In this document: positions 17,916 through 26,834 of the stretch, piece after piece | Position numbering within the stretch: position 1 is the stretch's first letter | How the letters are laid out: each line of letters begins with the position of its first letter | Source: Mesorhizobium zhangyense | GTDB taxonomy: Bacteria; Pseudomonadota; Alphaproteobacteria; Rhizobiales; Rhizobiaceae | DNA: 64,000 nt | Assembly: GCF_011045115.1 (NCBI RefSeq) | Contig: NZ_JAAKZG010000006.1 | Coordinates: 62,001-126,000, forward strand | Direction of reading: 5' to 3' | Translations under genes and position numbers: made by a program | The notes under the pieces: generated by a model | What the model was told of the DNA's origin: nothing | Databases searched by the model: none | The model's input: only the letters and a program-made list of their open reading frames with translations

Positions 17916-19058
17916 ATGACTGCAACAAAAATCGAGGACGTGATCGTAATCGGCTCCGGAGCCGCCGGGCTGGCTGCAGCACATGCGCTGGCCAGGGCCG
18001 GGCTTTCTCCGGTGATTCTGGAGCAGGAAGACCGAATCGGCGAGCCCTGGCGGCGACGTCACAAGAACCTGCGGCTCAACACGCACCGCGACCTGTCCCA
18101 TCTTCCCGGCATAAGGTTTCCACGCGGCACGCCCGCCTTTCCCTCCCGGGTCGAGGTGATCGACCATCTGACGGCCTTCAACGAGCAGCAAAAGCTTGCC
18201 ATCGAATTCGGCATTTCGGTCGAGGAGATTTTTCGCGACGGCGACGCCTGGGCGGTGAAGACCGACAAGGGTGTCCGCCACGCGCGCGACGTGGTGGTTG
18301 CCACCGGGCGCGACCGGAAACCATTCATCCCCTCGTGGCAGGGACTGGCGGATTACGGCGGCAGGCTGATCCATTCGGCCGATTTCGGCGAGGCTTCCGA
18401 CTACACCGGCAAGAGCGTGCTGGTGATCGGTGCCGGCAACTCCGGTTTCGACGCGCTCAACCATTTGATTCGCGCCGAGACCGGGCCGCTATGGCTGTCG
18501 GCACGCAGTGGCCCGACCGTGCTGCCCAAGCGCATCGCCAGCGTCGCGGTGCACAAGGTCTCGCCCCTGACAGCGGCGCTGCCGGTGAAGCTGGCCGACA
18601 TGGTAATCGCTGCGACGCAGCGGCTGGTGTTTGGCGACATGACCAAATACGGCCTGCCGAAAGCGGCCGGTGGCGGCGCGAGCCGGCTCGGTTCAGACTA
18701 CACGGCGATTGCCGCCGACGACGGCGCCATGGCGGCGATCAAGAAAGGCCGCATAACGATCGTGCCCGGCGTGCGTGAGTTCGCTGCGGACGGCGTGGTG
18801 CTTGCCGATGGGCGAACGATCCACCCCGACGTGGTGATCGCCGCCACCGGCTATCGCACCGGGCTGGACGACATGGTCGGCAAGCTCGGCGTGCTCGACC
18901 GCAACGGCACCCCACTGTTCAACGGCCCGCAGGCGGCTCCCGGCTGGCCGGGGCTGTGGTTCACCGGCATGCGACCGAGCCTGCGCGGCTGCTTCCGCAA
19001 CGCGGTGGTGCAGGGCGAAGGGATTGCGAAGGTGGTTGTGAAGGCGCGGCAGCACTAA
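17916..19058 (+). CDS. Flavin-dependent monooxygenase-like protein (CzcO/FMO family)
   Basis: A soluble FAD/NAD(P)H enzyme of 380 residues. The FAD dinucleotide-binding fold is at the N-terminus (VIVIGSGAAGLAA, residues 8-20) and a second nucleotide-binding site, VLVIGAGNSGFDA, is near residue 170. A late ATGYRTG block, typical of flavin monooxygenases and CzcO-like proteins, lies near residue 312. Family members oxygenate nitrogen- or sulphur-containing substrates or ketones; the substrate here is unknown. I start at the ATG at 17916, eight residues before the FAD motif. The frame is open further upstream but without conserved sequence. The gene converges on an SDR gene, with repeat B1 between them. 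Confidence 0.8.
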   Translation: MTATKIEDVIVIGSGAAGLAAAHALARAGLSPVILEQEDRIGEPWRRRHKNLRLNTHRDLSHLPGIRFPRGTPAFPSRVEVIDHLTAFNEQQKLAIEFGISVEEIFRDGDAWAVKTDKGVRHARDVVVATGRDRKPFIPSWQGLADYGGRLIHSADFGEASDYTGKSVLVIGAGNSGFDALNHLIRAETGPLWLSARSGPTVLPKRIASVAVHKVSPLTAALPVKLADMVIAATQRLVFGDMTKYGLPKAAGGGASRLGSDYTAIAADDGAMAAIKKGRITIVPGVREFAADGVVLADGRTIHPDVVIAATGYRTGLDDMVGKLGVLDRNGTPLFNGPQAAPGWPGLWFTGMRPSLRGCFRNAVVQGEGIAKVVVKARQH

Positions 19059-19063
19059 GGGCT

Positions 19064-19214
19064 CCCCTCTCCGTCTCGGCTTCGCCGAGCCACCTCTCCC
19101 CATTTCATGGGGCGAGGAACCCAAGCCTTGAAACGCCGCGGCCTTGCAGGACCTAGGTTCCTCGCCCCCGCAACGTGGGGGAGAGGTGGCTCGGCGAAGC
19201 CGAGACGGAGAGGG
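19064..19214. repeat. Palindromic intergenic element, family B (copy 1), 38-bp perfect terminal inverted repeats
   Basis: The arms 19064-19101 and 19177-19214 are perfect reverse complements over 38 bp. Inside lies a second inverted pair around GGCGAGGAAC and GTTCCTCGCC. The whole 151-bp unit fills the gap between two convergent genes. A second copy in inverted orientation is at 28118-28268. Confidence 0.9.
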
Positions 19215-19280
19215 GGTATTCGCGACGACCTACTTAATCATCCGGTTCTTTCAGTCACAGACCAACGACCCCTGCCAACC

Positions 19281-19985
19281 TCACACCGACTTCGTTATCC
19301 CGCCGTCGACGCGGATGTTCTGGCCGGTGATGTAGCTGGAGCGGTCGCTGGCCAGGAAGGCGATGAGTTCAGATACCTCCTCGACGCGGCCGTAGCGGCC
19401 CATGGGGATGCGCTCGCGCCGTTCGCCGGCTTCGGGGAGGCTGTCGATGAAGCCGGGCAGGACGTTGTTCATGCGGATGTTCTCGGCGGCGTATTTGTCT
19501 GCGAAGAGCTTGGTGAAGGACGCAAGCCCGGCGCGGAATACGCCCGAAGTCGGGAACAGCGCTTCCGGCTCGAAGGCGGCGTAGGTCGAGATGTTGACGA
19601 TGGAGCCGGACTTCTGCGCCTGCATCACCGGCGTGACCAGACGGGCGATACGCACGGCGTTGAGCAGATAGGTCTCCATGCCGAGATGCCAGTCCTCGTC
19701 GGTGATCTCAAGGATCGGCGCGCGCGGGCCGTGGCCGGCGCTGTTGACCACCGCGTCGATGCGGCCCCACTTTTCGACCGTCGCATCGACCAGCCGCTTG
19801 AGGTCGTCGTTGGAGCGGTTGGAGCCGGTGACGCCGATGCCGCCGAGCTTTTCGGCCAGCGCCTCGCCCTTGCCGGACGAGGAGAGAATCGCGACCTGAA
19901 AACCGTCTTCGGCAAGCTTGCGCGCCGCATCCGCACCCATGCCGCTGCCACCCGCGGTGACGATCGCCGTCTTCAGTTCCGACAT
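19281..19985 (-). CDS. Short-chain dehydrogenase/reductase (SDR)
   Basis: A classical NAD(P)(H)-dependent SDR of 234 residues. The nucleotide-binding motif TAGGSGMG is at residues 10-17 and the NSAG block is near 85. The catalytic region is atypical: ISTYAAFEPEALFPTSGVFRA takes the place of the usual S...YxxxK. Thus, after STYAAFE, no canonical YxxxK is visible where it should lie, and a divergent active site is possible. The C-terminus SSYITGQNIRVDGG is normal for the family. The ATG at 19985 has GGAGAAAAAGA upstream. The substrate is unknown. Confidence 0.8.
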   Translation of the reverse strand: MSELKTAIVTAGGSGMGADAARKLAEDGFQVAILSSSGKGEALAEKLGGIGVTGSNRSNDDLKRLVDATVEKWGRIDAVVNSAGHGPRAPILEITDEDWHLGMETYLLNAVRIARLVTPVMQAQKSGSIVNISTYAAFEPEALFPTSGVFRAGLASFTKLFADKYAAENIRMNNVLPGFIDSLPEAGERRERIPMGRYGRVEEVSELIAFLASDRSSYITGQNIRVDGGITKSV

Positions 19986-20193
19986 TCTTTTTCTCCTTTT
20001 CGTGACTTGGCTGCCCGTGCGCGGATGAAAATCCGCCGCAACCAAAATGCATCGCTCAAGAGGTATCGGTGACGCCCCGGCAGGGCAAGACGCTGGTCCA
20101 ACAGATGGCGAACGACGCTGGCCCATGGCCGCGGGCAAGCCAGCATCTTGACGCCGCTCCAGCTTTGCCCGAGAGATCGCGAAAAGGGGCTGG

Positions 20194-20565
20194 ATGCCAT
20201 GCACGGCCCTGCCCGCGGAGAACAATTTGTCCCTATCCGGCTTCGCCCAACTCATCGCTTCGACGGTGATATTCCTGCTCGCTGCAACGGGCGCCAAATC
20301 CTGGGCGCTCGCACCGAGCATTCCCAAGCTGCTGCTGACGCTGGCGCTCTATTCGCTGGGCAATCTCATCATGCTGCGGCTGGTGCGCGAATTCGGCATG
20401 GCCTCGGCCTTCAGCCTGTCGGCCGTCATCCAGCTTGTCGCGGTCAATGTGATCGCGCTCGCCTTTTTCGGCGAGAAACTGAGCCTTGTTCAGAGCGGCG
20501 GGATCGTGCTTGCGATCGTGGCTGTCGGGCTGATCACGCTTGGGCCGGCAGCGGGCGGGCAGTAG
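20194..20565 (+). CDS. Small four-helix membrane protein, DMT/SMR-like
   Basis: A protein of 123 residues with four hydrophobic segments: about 21-40, 46-64, 70-92 and 100-118. It is the size of a small multidrug-resistance or half-EamA transporter that would act as a dimer, but the EmrE signature glutamate in helix 1 is not evident, so the function is open. The ATG at 20194 follows AAGGGG. A TTG at 20227 follows GGAG with good spacing and would give a 112-residue protein starting just before the first helix. It converges on phoX with repeat A2 between. Confidence 0.6.
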   Translation: MPCTALPAENNLSLSGFAQLIASTVIFLLAATGAKSWALAPSIPKLLLTLALYSLGNLIMLRLVREFGMASAFSLSAVIQLVAVNVIALAFFGEKLSLVQSGGIVLAIVAVGLITLGPAAGGQ

Positions 20566-20581
20566 AATCTTCGAGGCAGGC

Positions 20582-20740
20582 GCTGCCCCTCACCCTTACC
20601 CATTCCGGGGCGAGCCACGGGTCTCGCCCGTCCTTCGGACCCCCGTAAAGAACGGGAGAGGGAGGCGTCAGCGTTGGAGTTTCATCCTTCTCCCCGTCAC
20701 TATACGGGGAGAAGGTGCCGGCAGGCGGATGAGGGGCAGC
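20582..20740 (-). repeat. Palindromic intergenic element, family A (copy 2), enlarged by an inner insert
   Basis: Same element as 16571-16692 but in the opposite orientation and about 37 bp longer. The extra bases (about 20607-20644) replace the apex of one inner hairpin and themselves form a palindrome (CGGGGCGAGCCACGG...CCGTCCTTCGG). It lies between two convergent genes. Confidence 0.85.
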
Positions 20741-20759
20741 TAGGCCTTGGTCGACTAGA

Positions 20760-22751
20760 TCAAACCGCGATCTTGCCGCCGCCCTGCCTGGTGATGGCGA
20801 CGACGGCCGGGCGTACCGGCATGTCGTCCTTGAAGTCGGGCCAGCGGGTCGACAGGTCCTCGTAGTAAGAGGGGCGGCCGAAGCCTTCCCAGTCCTCGCC
20901 GCCATCGCCCGGATGCTGGACGGCGACGAACATCGACTGCATGTCGGGGGCGAGCAGCGGGCCGCACATTTCGGCACCCACCGGCACGCGGAAGAACAGC
21001 TTTGAGGTCGCCCTCGCCTCGCCCTCGGTATCGACCGCCCAGATGCCGTCGGTGCGGCCGGTGGCCTTGGGCGAATTGCCGTCGGTGGCGACCCAGAGGC
21101 GGCCATCGGCATCGACGGCGCAGTTGTCGGGCATGCCGAACCAGCCATTAGCCGTCGTGGCGGTCGAGAAGGATGCGCCGACCTCGGCAACCGAAGGATC
21201 GCCGCATTTCAGCAGCACTTCCCACTTGCCCTTGGTCGCAGCGAAATCGCCGCCCTCTTCCACCAGTTCGATGAGATGGCCGAAGGCGTTTTCGGCGCGC
21301 GGGTTGGCGGCGTCGACCTGATCGGCCTTGCGCTTGGTGTTGTTGGTCAGCATGACATAGACCTTGCCGTTGACGGCATTGGGCTGAATGTCTTCCGGCC
21401 GGTCCATCTTGGTCGCGCCGAGCAGGTCGCCGGCGCGGCGGGTTTCGATCAGCACGTCGGCCTGGCTGGCAAAGCCGTTCTCGGCGGTCAGCGGGCCCTG
21501 GCCGAACACGACCGGCAGCCATTCGAACGAACCGTCATCGGCGAACTTGGCCACGTAAAGCGTGCCTTCGTCGAGCAGGTCGAGATTGGCAGCGCGATCG
21601 TCCGGGTTGAACTTGCCGGCGGTGACGAATTTGTAGACGTAGTCGAAGCGCTCGTCGTCGCCGAGATAGAAGACGACCTGGCCGTCTTTGGCGACGATCG
21701 ATTCGGCACCCTCATGCTTGAAGCGGCCCATGGCGGTGCGCTTCTTCGGCACCGAGTTCGGGTCGTTGACGTCTACCTCGACGATCCAGCCGAAGCGATT
21801 GGCTTCGTTCGGCTCCTTGGCGACGTCGAAGCGGTCGTAGAAACTGGCCCACTGATAGGTGCCTTCGGGAATGCCCATGCGCTTGTAGTTGGCGGCTTCC
21901 TTGTGGTCGGCAGGCAGTTCGCCGGCGAAATAGCCGTGGATGTTCTCCTCGGCCATGACATAGGTGCCCCAGGGCGTCACACCGCCGGCGCAGTTGTTGA
22001 AGGTGCCGAAGACCTTGGTGCCGGCAGCGTCGGCATTGGTCTTGACGCGATCGTGGCCGGCGACCGGGCCGGAAAGCTGCATTTCGGTGGTGGAGGTGAT
22101 GCGGCGGTTGAGCTTGCCGTCACGCACGACCTGCCACTTGCCGCCTTCCTTTTTGATCTCGACGATGGTGCCGCCATGGGCCGCCATTTCGATGTCGACG
22201 CGCTTCTGGTCGGCATCACTGACCTTGATCTTGCCTTCGGCCACAGTGACGATGCCGGGGAACATCAGATGCTCGTTGGTGTATTCGTGGTTGACCACGA
22301 GCAGGCCATGCTCGGACGAGCCTTCGAGCGGGATGAAGCCGACATAGTCGTTGTTGTAGCCGAACTGTTTCGCCTGGGCTTCGGCCGACTGGTTGTTCGG
22401 GTCGAATTCCGGCGCATCGGCAAACAGCGGATCGCCCCAGCGCAGCAGCACATCGGCGTCGTAGCCGGCGGCAACGTGATGCTTTTCGTCGATGCCGGCC
22501 TCGATCTCGTCGAAGTTGAAGGCGGAGCCGCTTGCTGCGCGCGCGTTGTCGGCGGTGATCAGCGCCAGCGGGCTGACGGTGGCGGCGATGGCCGAAACGG
22601 CGAGCGAACCTTTCAGGAAACCGCGGCGCGAGAAGCGCGAGGCGATGATTTCGCCCATGGTCGGGTTTTCCGTCGGATTGTGGCCGGGGCCGTCATTCTC
22701 CTCGAGCTGGCTGGTGCGGAAAACGGCTTCCGGGGGAAAATGATCGTTCAT
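20760..22751 (-). CDS. phoX: PhoX family alkaline phosphatase, Tat-exported
   Basis: A calcium/iron-dependent phosphomonoesterase that frees phosphate in the periplasm. It has 663 residues in a single DUF839 (PhoX) domain. The Tat signal SRRGFLKG is at residues 41-48, followed by a hydrophobic stretch and an ARAAS-type cleavage region near 74. PhoX-type blocks include the metal-site-like VVNHEYTNEH, NNCAGGVTPWGTYVMAEEN, and near the C-terminus MPDNCAVDADGRLWVATDG. The long cytosolic N-terminal extension before the twin arginines is usual in this family. A PHO-box-like sequence about 60 bp upstream suggests PhoB control under phosphate starvation. Confidence 0.92.
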   Translation of the reverse strand: MNDHFPPEAVFRTSQLEENDGPGHNPTENPTMGEIIASRFSRRGFLKGSLAVSAIAATVSPLALITADNARAASGSAFNFDEIEAGIDEKHHVAAGYDADVLLRWGDPLFADAPEFDPNNQSAEAQAKQFGYNNDYVGFIPLEGSSEHGLLVVNHEYTNEHLMFPGIVTVAEGKIKVSDADQKRVDIEMAAHGGTIVEIKKEGGKWQVVRDGKLNRRITSTTEMQLSGPVAGHDRVKTNADAAGTKVFGTFNNCAGGVTPWGTYVMAEENIHGYFAGELPADHKEAANYKRMGIPEGTYQWASFYDRFDVAKEPNEANRFGWIVEVDVNDPNSVPKKRTAMGRFKHEGAESIVAKDGQVVFYLGDDERFDYVYKFVTAGKFNPDDRAANLDLLDEGTLYVAKFADDGSFEWLPVVFGQGPLTAENGFASQADVLIETRRAGDLLGATKMDRPEDIQPNAVNGKVYVMLTNNTKRKADQVDAANPRAENAFGHLIELVEEGGDFAATKGKWEVLLKCGDPSVAEVGASFSTATTANGWFGMPDNCAVDADGRLWVATDGNSPKATGRTDGIWAVDTEGEARATSKLFFRVPVGAEMCGPLLAPDMQSMFVAVQHPGDGGEDWEGFGRPSYYEDLSTRWPDFKDDMPVRPAVVAITRQGGGKIAV

Positions 22752-22811
22752 CAGCGTGTCCTCTGGCTTGATCGGTGGCTTGGGGATGAAACCGACGGCT
22801 AAAGCGGCTGC

Positions 22812-22829
22812 GTAACAGGAAGATGACGC
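22812..22829 (-). promoter_or_regulatory. Candidate PHO box upstream of phoX
   Basis: On the minus strand two 7-mers, GCGTCAT and CTGTTAC, are separated by 4 bp, compared with the PHO box CTGTCAT-N4-CTGTCAT. Each half matches at five of seven positions and the spacing is exact. It is 61-78 bp upstream of the phoX start. Confidence 0.4.
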
Positions 22830-22998
22830 TATCGCGCCGCAGGTTCAAATAACAATGCGCACGGCCTCATCTGCTTGACGGACCATCGGAATTTCCGAAA
22901 ACCGGGCATGAAAAAATTCGCGGCATTTGCGCCGGCCGGCTTGCCCGCCTATTGAAGGCACCGCATCTATTGTGCCGACGAAACAGCCTGGGGTTTTC

Positions 22999-23712
22999 AT
23001 GCCGACATTTCTGGCAAATCTGCGCGGCAAGGTGGAGTTCACCGTGCTGCTTGCGGCGATCATCATCGCCGGCGGGCTATGGGGCTTCGTCGAGCTGATG
23101 GAAGTAGCGCGCGACGCGGCCCCTCACGGCTTCGACACGCAGATCCTCCTGGCCTTCCGCACGCCGGGCGACCCAAGTACGCCGATCGGGCCGTTCTGGA
23201 TGGAGGACGTGATGCGCGACATCACCAGCCTCGGCGGCGGGGCCATTCTCGTGGCCATCGTCACCGTCACGATCATCTACCTCCTGATCACGCGCCGCAT
23301 TGCGACGGCATTGTTCGTCTTCGTTGCGATCACCGGCGGCCAGGCGCTGAACGGCCTGCTGAAGCTTGGCATCGACCGCCCGCGCCCGGAACTGGTGTCG
23401 CATCTGGTCAATGTGCACACGCTGAGCTTTCCGAGCAGCCATGCGATGATGTCGGCGGTGACCTTCCTGACGCTGGGCACGCTGCTGGCGCGGCGGATGA
23501 CCGGGCGCGCGACCAAGATCTATGTGCTGTTCGTCGCCGTCCTGCTGACTTTCCTGGTGGGGCTCAGCCGCATCTATCTCGGTGTTCACTGGCCTTCGGA
23601 TGTGCTGGCCGGCTGGTGCGCCGGGTCGGCCTGGGCGATGCTGTGCTGGCTGGTCGGGCGCTGGTTCCTGCGGCAAGGCACTCCGGAAGACGCGGCATCG
23701 GGACCTGCTTGA
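22999..23712 (+). CDS. Membrane phosphatase of the PAP2 superfamily
   Basis: An integral inner-membrane lipid phosphatase of 237 residues with about six helices. The three PAP2 motifs are all present: KLGIDRPRP (motif 1), PSSHA (motif 2) and SRIYLGVHWPSDVLAG (motif 3). Together they hold the phosphohistidine mechanism at the periplasmic face. Likely substrates are phosphatidic acid, phosphatidylglycerol phosphate or undecaprenyl diphosphate. The ATG at 22999 follows GGGG and begins just before the first helix. It is divergent from phoX, so two phosphatases share a 247-bp promoter region; whether they share phosphate control is not shown. Confidence 0.88.
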   Translation: MPTFLANLRGKVEFTVLLAAIIIAGGLWGFVELMEVARDAAPHGFDTQILLAFRTPGDPSTPIGPFWMEDVMRDITSLGGGAILVAIVTVTIIYLLITRRIATALFVFVAITGGQALNGLLKLGIDRPRPELVSHLVNVHTLSFPSSHAMMSAVTFLTLGTLLARRMTGRATKIYVLFVAVLLTFLVGLSRIYLGVHWPSDVLAGWCAGSAWAMLCWLVGRWFLRQGTPEDAASGPA

Positions 23713-23799
23713 TGGATTTACACCTCGTATTCATGCTTGAAACATCATGATAACTGTACCATACATTCATATTGCGGACTCAGACGGGAGTTCTGACCA

Positions 23800-24075
23800 G
23801 TGATCACAGCTGCGCAAATGCGCGCCGCCCGGGCGCTGGCCGGGATAGACCAGAAGACGCTCGCCGAACGCGCCGGCGTTTCGCTTCCGACCATACAGCG
23901 CATGGAAGCGAGTGACGGCGTGGTGCGGGGCGTGGTCGACACGCTGGTCAAGGTCATTCAGGCACTTGAGAAATCGGGCGTCGAACTGATCGGGGAAAAC
24001 CAGCCGAGCGAAGGCAGCGGCAGGGGCGTGCGCCTCAGGCAGCCGGCGCCCGACCGAAATGGTTCCAACGGCTGA
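23800..24075 (+). CDS. Small XRE-type helix-turn-helix regulator
   Basis: A protein of 91 residues whose first 65 form a Cro/C1-type helix-turn-helix domain (ARALAGIDQKTLAERAGVS, then LPTIQRMEAS). The tail is basic and probably disordered. The start is a GTG at 23800, with GGGAG ten bases upstream. The preceding 87 bp are A/T-rich and probably carry its promoter. It sits 110 bp before a SulP transporter on the same strand and might regulate it, but this rests on position only. Confidence 0.8.
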   Translation: MITAAQMRAARALAGIDQKTLAERAGVSLPTIQRMEASDGVVRGVVDTLVKVIQALEKSGVELIGENQPSEGSGRGVRLRQPAPDRNGSNG

Positions 24076-24185
24076 TCCGCAAAGAGTCGCGACGGCGACC
24101 GCCGACATGATGCGAGAGTGACCGGCCTGCCGGCACCGCTGATCCAGCCGACGATCCCGCCGCCTTCATATGCGGAAGGCAGTTC

Positions 24186-25934
24186 ATGGATACGCTTCGT
24201 CAATCACGGCATCAGGCATCCCAGAAAGCAGAGCCCAGCTTCGCGGAACTGTTTACGCCGAAGCTGATCACGGTCTTTCGCGAAGGCTATCATCTCCCGC
24301 AATTCAAGGCCGACGTGATTGCCGGGCTGACCGTCGCGATCGTCGCATTGCCGCTGTCGATGGCGATCGCGATTGCCTCGGGCGTCGGGCCGGAACGCGG
24401 GCTGTTCACGGCAATCGTCGGCGGCTTCATCGTTTCGCTGCTTGGCGGCAGCCGGTTCCAGATCGGCGGCCCGGCGGGTGCCTTCATCGTGCTGGTGGCC
24501 GCGACCGCCGACCGTCACGGCATAGACGGGCTGATCCTCGCCACGCTGATGTCGGGCGTCTTCCTCATCGCCACCGGCTATCTGAGGCTCGGCACTTACA
24601 TAAAATTCATCCCCTACCCGGTGACCGTCGGCTTCACCGCCGGCATCGCCGTCATCATCTTTTCCAGCCAGTTGCACGATCTGTTCGGCCTGACGCTTGC
24701 CGGCAAGGAGCCCGGCGAACTGGTGCCCCGGCTGATCGCGCTTGGCGAGGCCGCAAGCACGACGAATGGCTCAGCACTTGCCGTCGCCGTACTGACGATC
24801 GCCATCATTATTGCCCTGAAGCGCTGGCGGCCGTCCTGGCCCGGTTTCCTGATCGCCATCGCGGTCGCGTCGCTGGCGGCCGTCGTGCTCAACCTGCCGG
24901 TCGAGACGATCGGCACGCGTTTCGGCGGCATTCCGCGCATGCTGCCGGAGCCGGCGTTGCCGATGTTCAGCCTCGACAAGGCCTACGCCGTGCTGCCCGA
25001 TGCGATCGCCTTCGCGCTGCTCGGCGCGATCGAATCGCTGCTTTCGGCTGTCGTCGCAGACGGCATGACCGGGCGCCGGCACCGTTCCAACTGCGAACTG
25101 GTGGCGCAGGGCTTCGCCAATATCGGCTCGGCGCTTTTCGGCGGCATCTGCGTGACCGGAACGATCGCGCGCACGGCAACCAATGTCCGGTCCGGCGCGC
25201 ATGGGCCGGTGTCGGGACTTCTGCACGCGGTGTTCCAGCTGCTCTTCATGCTCGTGGCTGCGCCATTGGCCGCCTATATCCCGCTTGCCGCCCTTGCCGG
25301 ACTGCTGGCCGTCGTCGCCTGGAACATGGTGGAGAAGCCCGCCTTCGCCGCCCTGCTGCGCTCCTCACCCGGCGATGCGCTGGTGCTTCTGGCGACATTC
25401 GGCCTGGTTATCTTCCGCGACCTGACGACCGGAATCGTCGTCGGCTTCGCGCTCGGCTCGGTATTGTTCATCAACCGCATGTCCAAGGCGATCGCGGTGG
25501 AAGCGCACGCGCCGCTGGCCGTCGACGATGTTGCCGATGCCACCAATGGCGGCCGCAATGCCTATGACGCGGCCTCTGCCAGCGACCCGGACACGGTGGT
25601 CTACCGCATCTCCGGCGCGTTCTTCTTCGGTGCGGCCTCGACCGTCGGGACCGTGCTCGACCGCATCGCCGACCAGCGCAACAGCTTCGTGCTCGACTGC
25701 GCGGCGGTGCCGTTCCTCGATTCGACGGCGGCCAATGTCATCGAAGGCGCGGTGCGCAAGGCAAATCGCGCCGGCGTGCGCTTTTTCATCACCGGCGCCA
25801 ACCGGCAGACCCGGCGCACCCTGATGGCGCATGGCGTGAAGCCGCCGCATGTCCGCTACAAGGCGACGATCGCCAGCGCGCTGGCGCAGATCAGGGCGGA
25901 ACGCGACATGCCCGAGGATGTCCCGCTGCATTGA
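24186..25934 (+). CDS. SulP family anion transporter with C-terminal STAS domain
   Basis: A 582-residue inner-membrane transporter for sulphate, bicarbonate or a dicarboxylate. The N-terminal SulP core has 12-14 helices and the signature ADVIAGLTVAIVALPLSMA (residues 38-56), and later NCELVAQGFANIGSALFGG. The last 130 residues form a cytosolic STAS domain with FVLDCAAVPFLDSTAANVIEG. The ATG at 24186 has GGAAGG upstream. There is no adjacent carbonic anhydrase gene that would argue for bicarbonate, and the substrate cannot be set from sequence. Confidence 0.9.
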   Translation: MDTLRQSRHQASQKAEPSFAELFTPKLITVFREGYHLPQFKADVIAGLTVAIVALPLSMAIAIASGVGPERGLFTAIVGGFIVSLLGGSRFQIGGPAGAFIVLVAATADRHGIDGLILATLMSGVFLIATGYLRLGTYIKFIPYPVTVGFTAGIAVIIFSSQLHDLFGLTLAGKEPGELVPRLIALGEAASTTNGSALAVAVLTIAIIIALKRWRPSWPGFLIAIAVASLAAVVLNLPVETIGTRFGGIPRMLPEPALPMFSLDKAYAVLPDAIAFALLGAIESLLSAVVADGMTGRRHRSNCELVAQGFANIGSALFGGICVTGTIARTATNVRSGAHGPVSGLLHAVFQLLFMLVAAPLAAYIPLAALAGLLAVVAWNMVEKPAFAALLRSSPGDALVLLATFGLVIFRDLTTGIVVGFALGSVLFINRMSKAIAVEAHAPLAVDDVADATNGGRNAYDAASASDPDTVVYRISGAFFFGAASTVGTVLDRIADQRNSFVLDCAAVPFLDSTAANVIEGAVRKANRAGVRFFITGANRQTRRTLMAHGVKPPHVRYKATIASALAQIRAERDMPEDVPLH

Positions 25935-26064
25935 GCGGAATCGCCCGTGCTGAATTCTGTCCTCGGCTAGGCTCGACTTCGAGTTGCCAAAACCCGCCGA
26001 AAGCGACAATCTGGCTTCGGCGAGGCGGCTGACGGATGGATGCCGGCCGGGAATGTAGCTTCAG

Positions 26065-26811
26065 ATGGGATCGACCGCGCGGATTTGCCGGGGCTGCTGG
26101 GATCAGATGCATATGCCGATCCCTATCAGGGGTCCGCTGGCGCTTCCGTTCCGCATCTGCGGCATCACGCAGAGCAAGATGAACCCGAACATCTGCACGA
26201 TCTGCGAGCGCTCGTTCCGCTATGTCAAGAAACAGCGGCAGATCTCGGTGCCGGCCACCATCCTGTTTGCCGACATACGCGGCTACACCGACCTGTCGGA
26301 GCGTATGGACCCTGTCGTGCTGGGCGAAATCGTCAGCGTCTTCCAGGATCAATGCGCCCAAGCCATCTGGGCGCATGACGGCATCGTCAACAAGCAGATG
26401 GGCGACGGCCTGATGGCGATCTTCAACTTTCCGATCAAGACCGAGCGCCACGCCGACGCTGCGGTGACGGCGGCCATCGACATACAGCGGCGCTGCACGT
26501 CGGCACTTTCCGCGCTGGCATCGCGTCACGGCGAGACTTCAGCCGGCGCGCTGGGCATCGGTGTCGGCGTTCACACCGGTCAGGTCGAGATCGGGGAATT
26601 CTCGACGCTGCGCAGCGATTTCACGGCCATCGGCGGCGTCGTCAACCTGACGGCGAGGCTCGAAGCCCAGGCGGCGGCCGGCGAGATTCTTGTCTCCCCC
26701 GAGGCCGCAGTGCAGGCCGCGGGCCTGCTGGCTGGCACAGCAACGCGGGCGTTGACGCTGAAAGGCATTGCGCTGCCTGTGCTGGCCCATGTTCTGAACG
26801 CAGGCGGCTGA
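26065..26811 (+). CDS. Class III adenylate/guanylate cyclase with cysteine-containing N-terminal segment
   Basis: Makes a cyclic nucleotide, probably cAMP. The 248-residue protein has a C-terminal catalytic domain from about residue 60. ATILFADIRGYTDLSER gives the first metal aspartate and KQMGDGLMAIFN the second; GIGVGVHTGQVEIG and DFTAIGGVVNLTARLE complete the fold. The first 50 residues hold CRGC and then NPNICTICE, a pattern of paired cysteines that could bind zinc, iron-sulphur or haem, joined by a basic aromatic segment. It has no membrane helix. It may form one unit with the GFA gene 23 bp downstream. The start at 26065 keeps both cysteine pairs. Confidence 0.85.
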   Translation: MGSTARICRGCWDQMHMPIPIRGPLALPFRICGITQSKMNPNICTICERSFRYVKKQRQISVPATILFADIRGYTDLSERMDPVVLGEIVSVFQDQCAQAIWAHDGIVNKQMGDGLMAIFNFPIKTERHADAAVTAAIDIQRRCTSALSALASRHGETSAGALGIGVGVHTGQVEIGEFSTLRSDFTAIGGVVNLTARLEAQAAAGEILVSPEAAVQAAGLLAGTATRALTLKGIALPVLAHVLNAGG

Positions 26812-26834
26812 GCGGCGCTGCACGGAGAGCTTTC

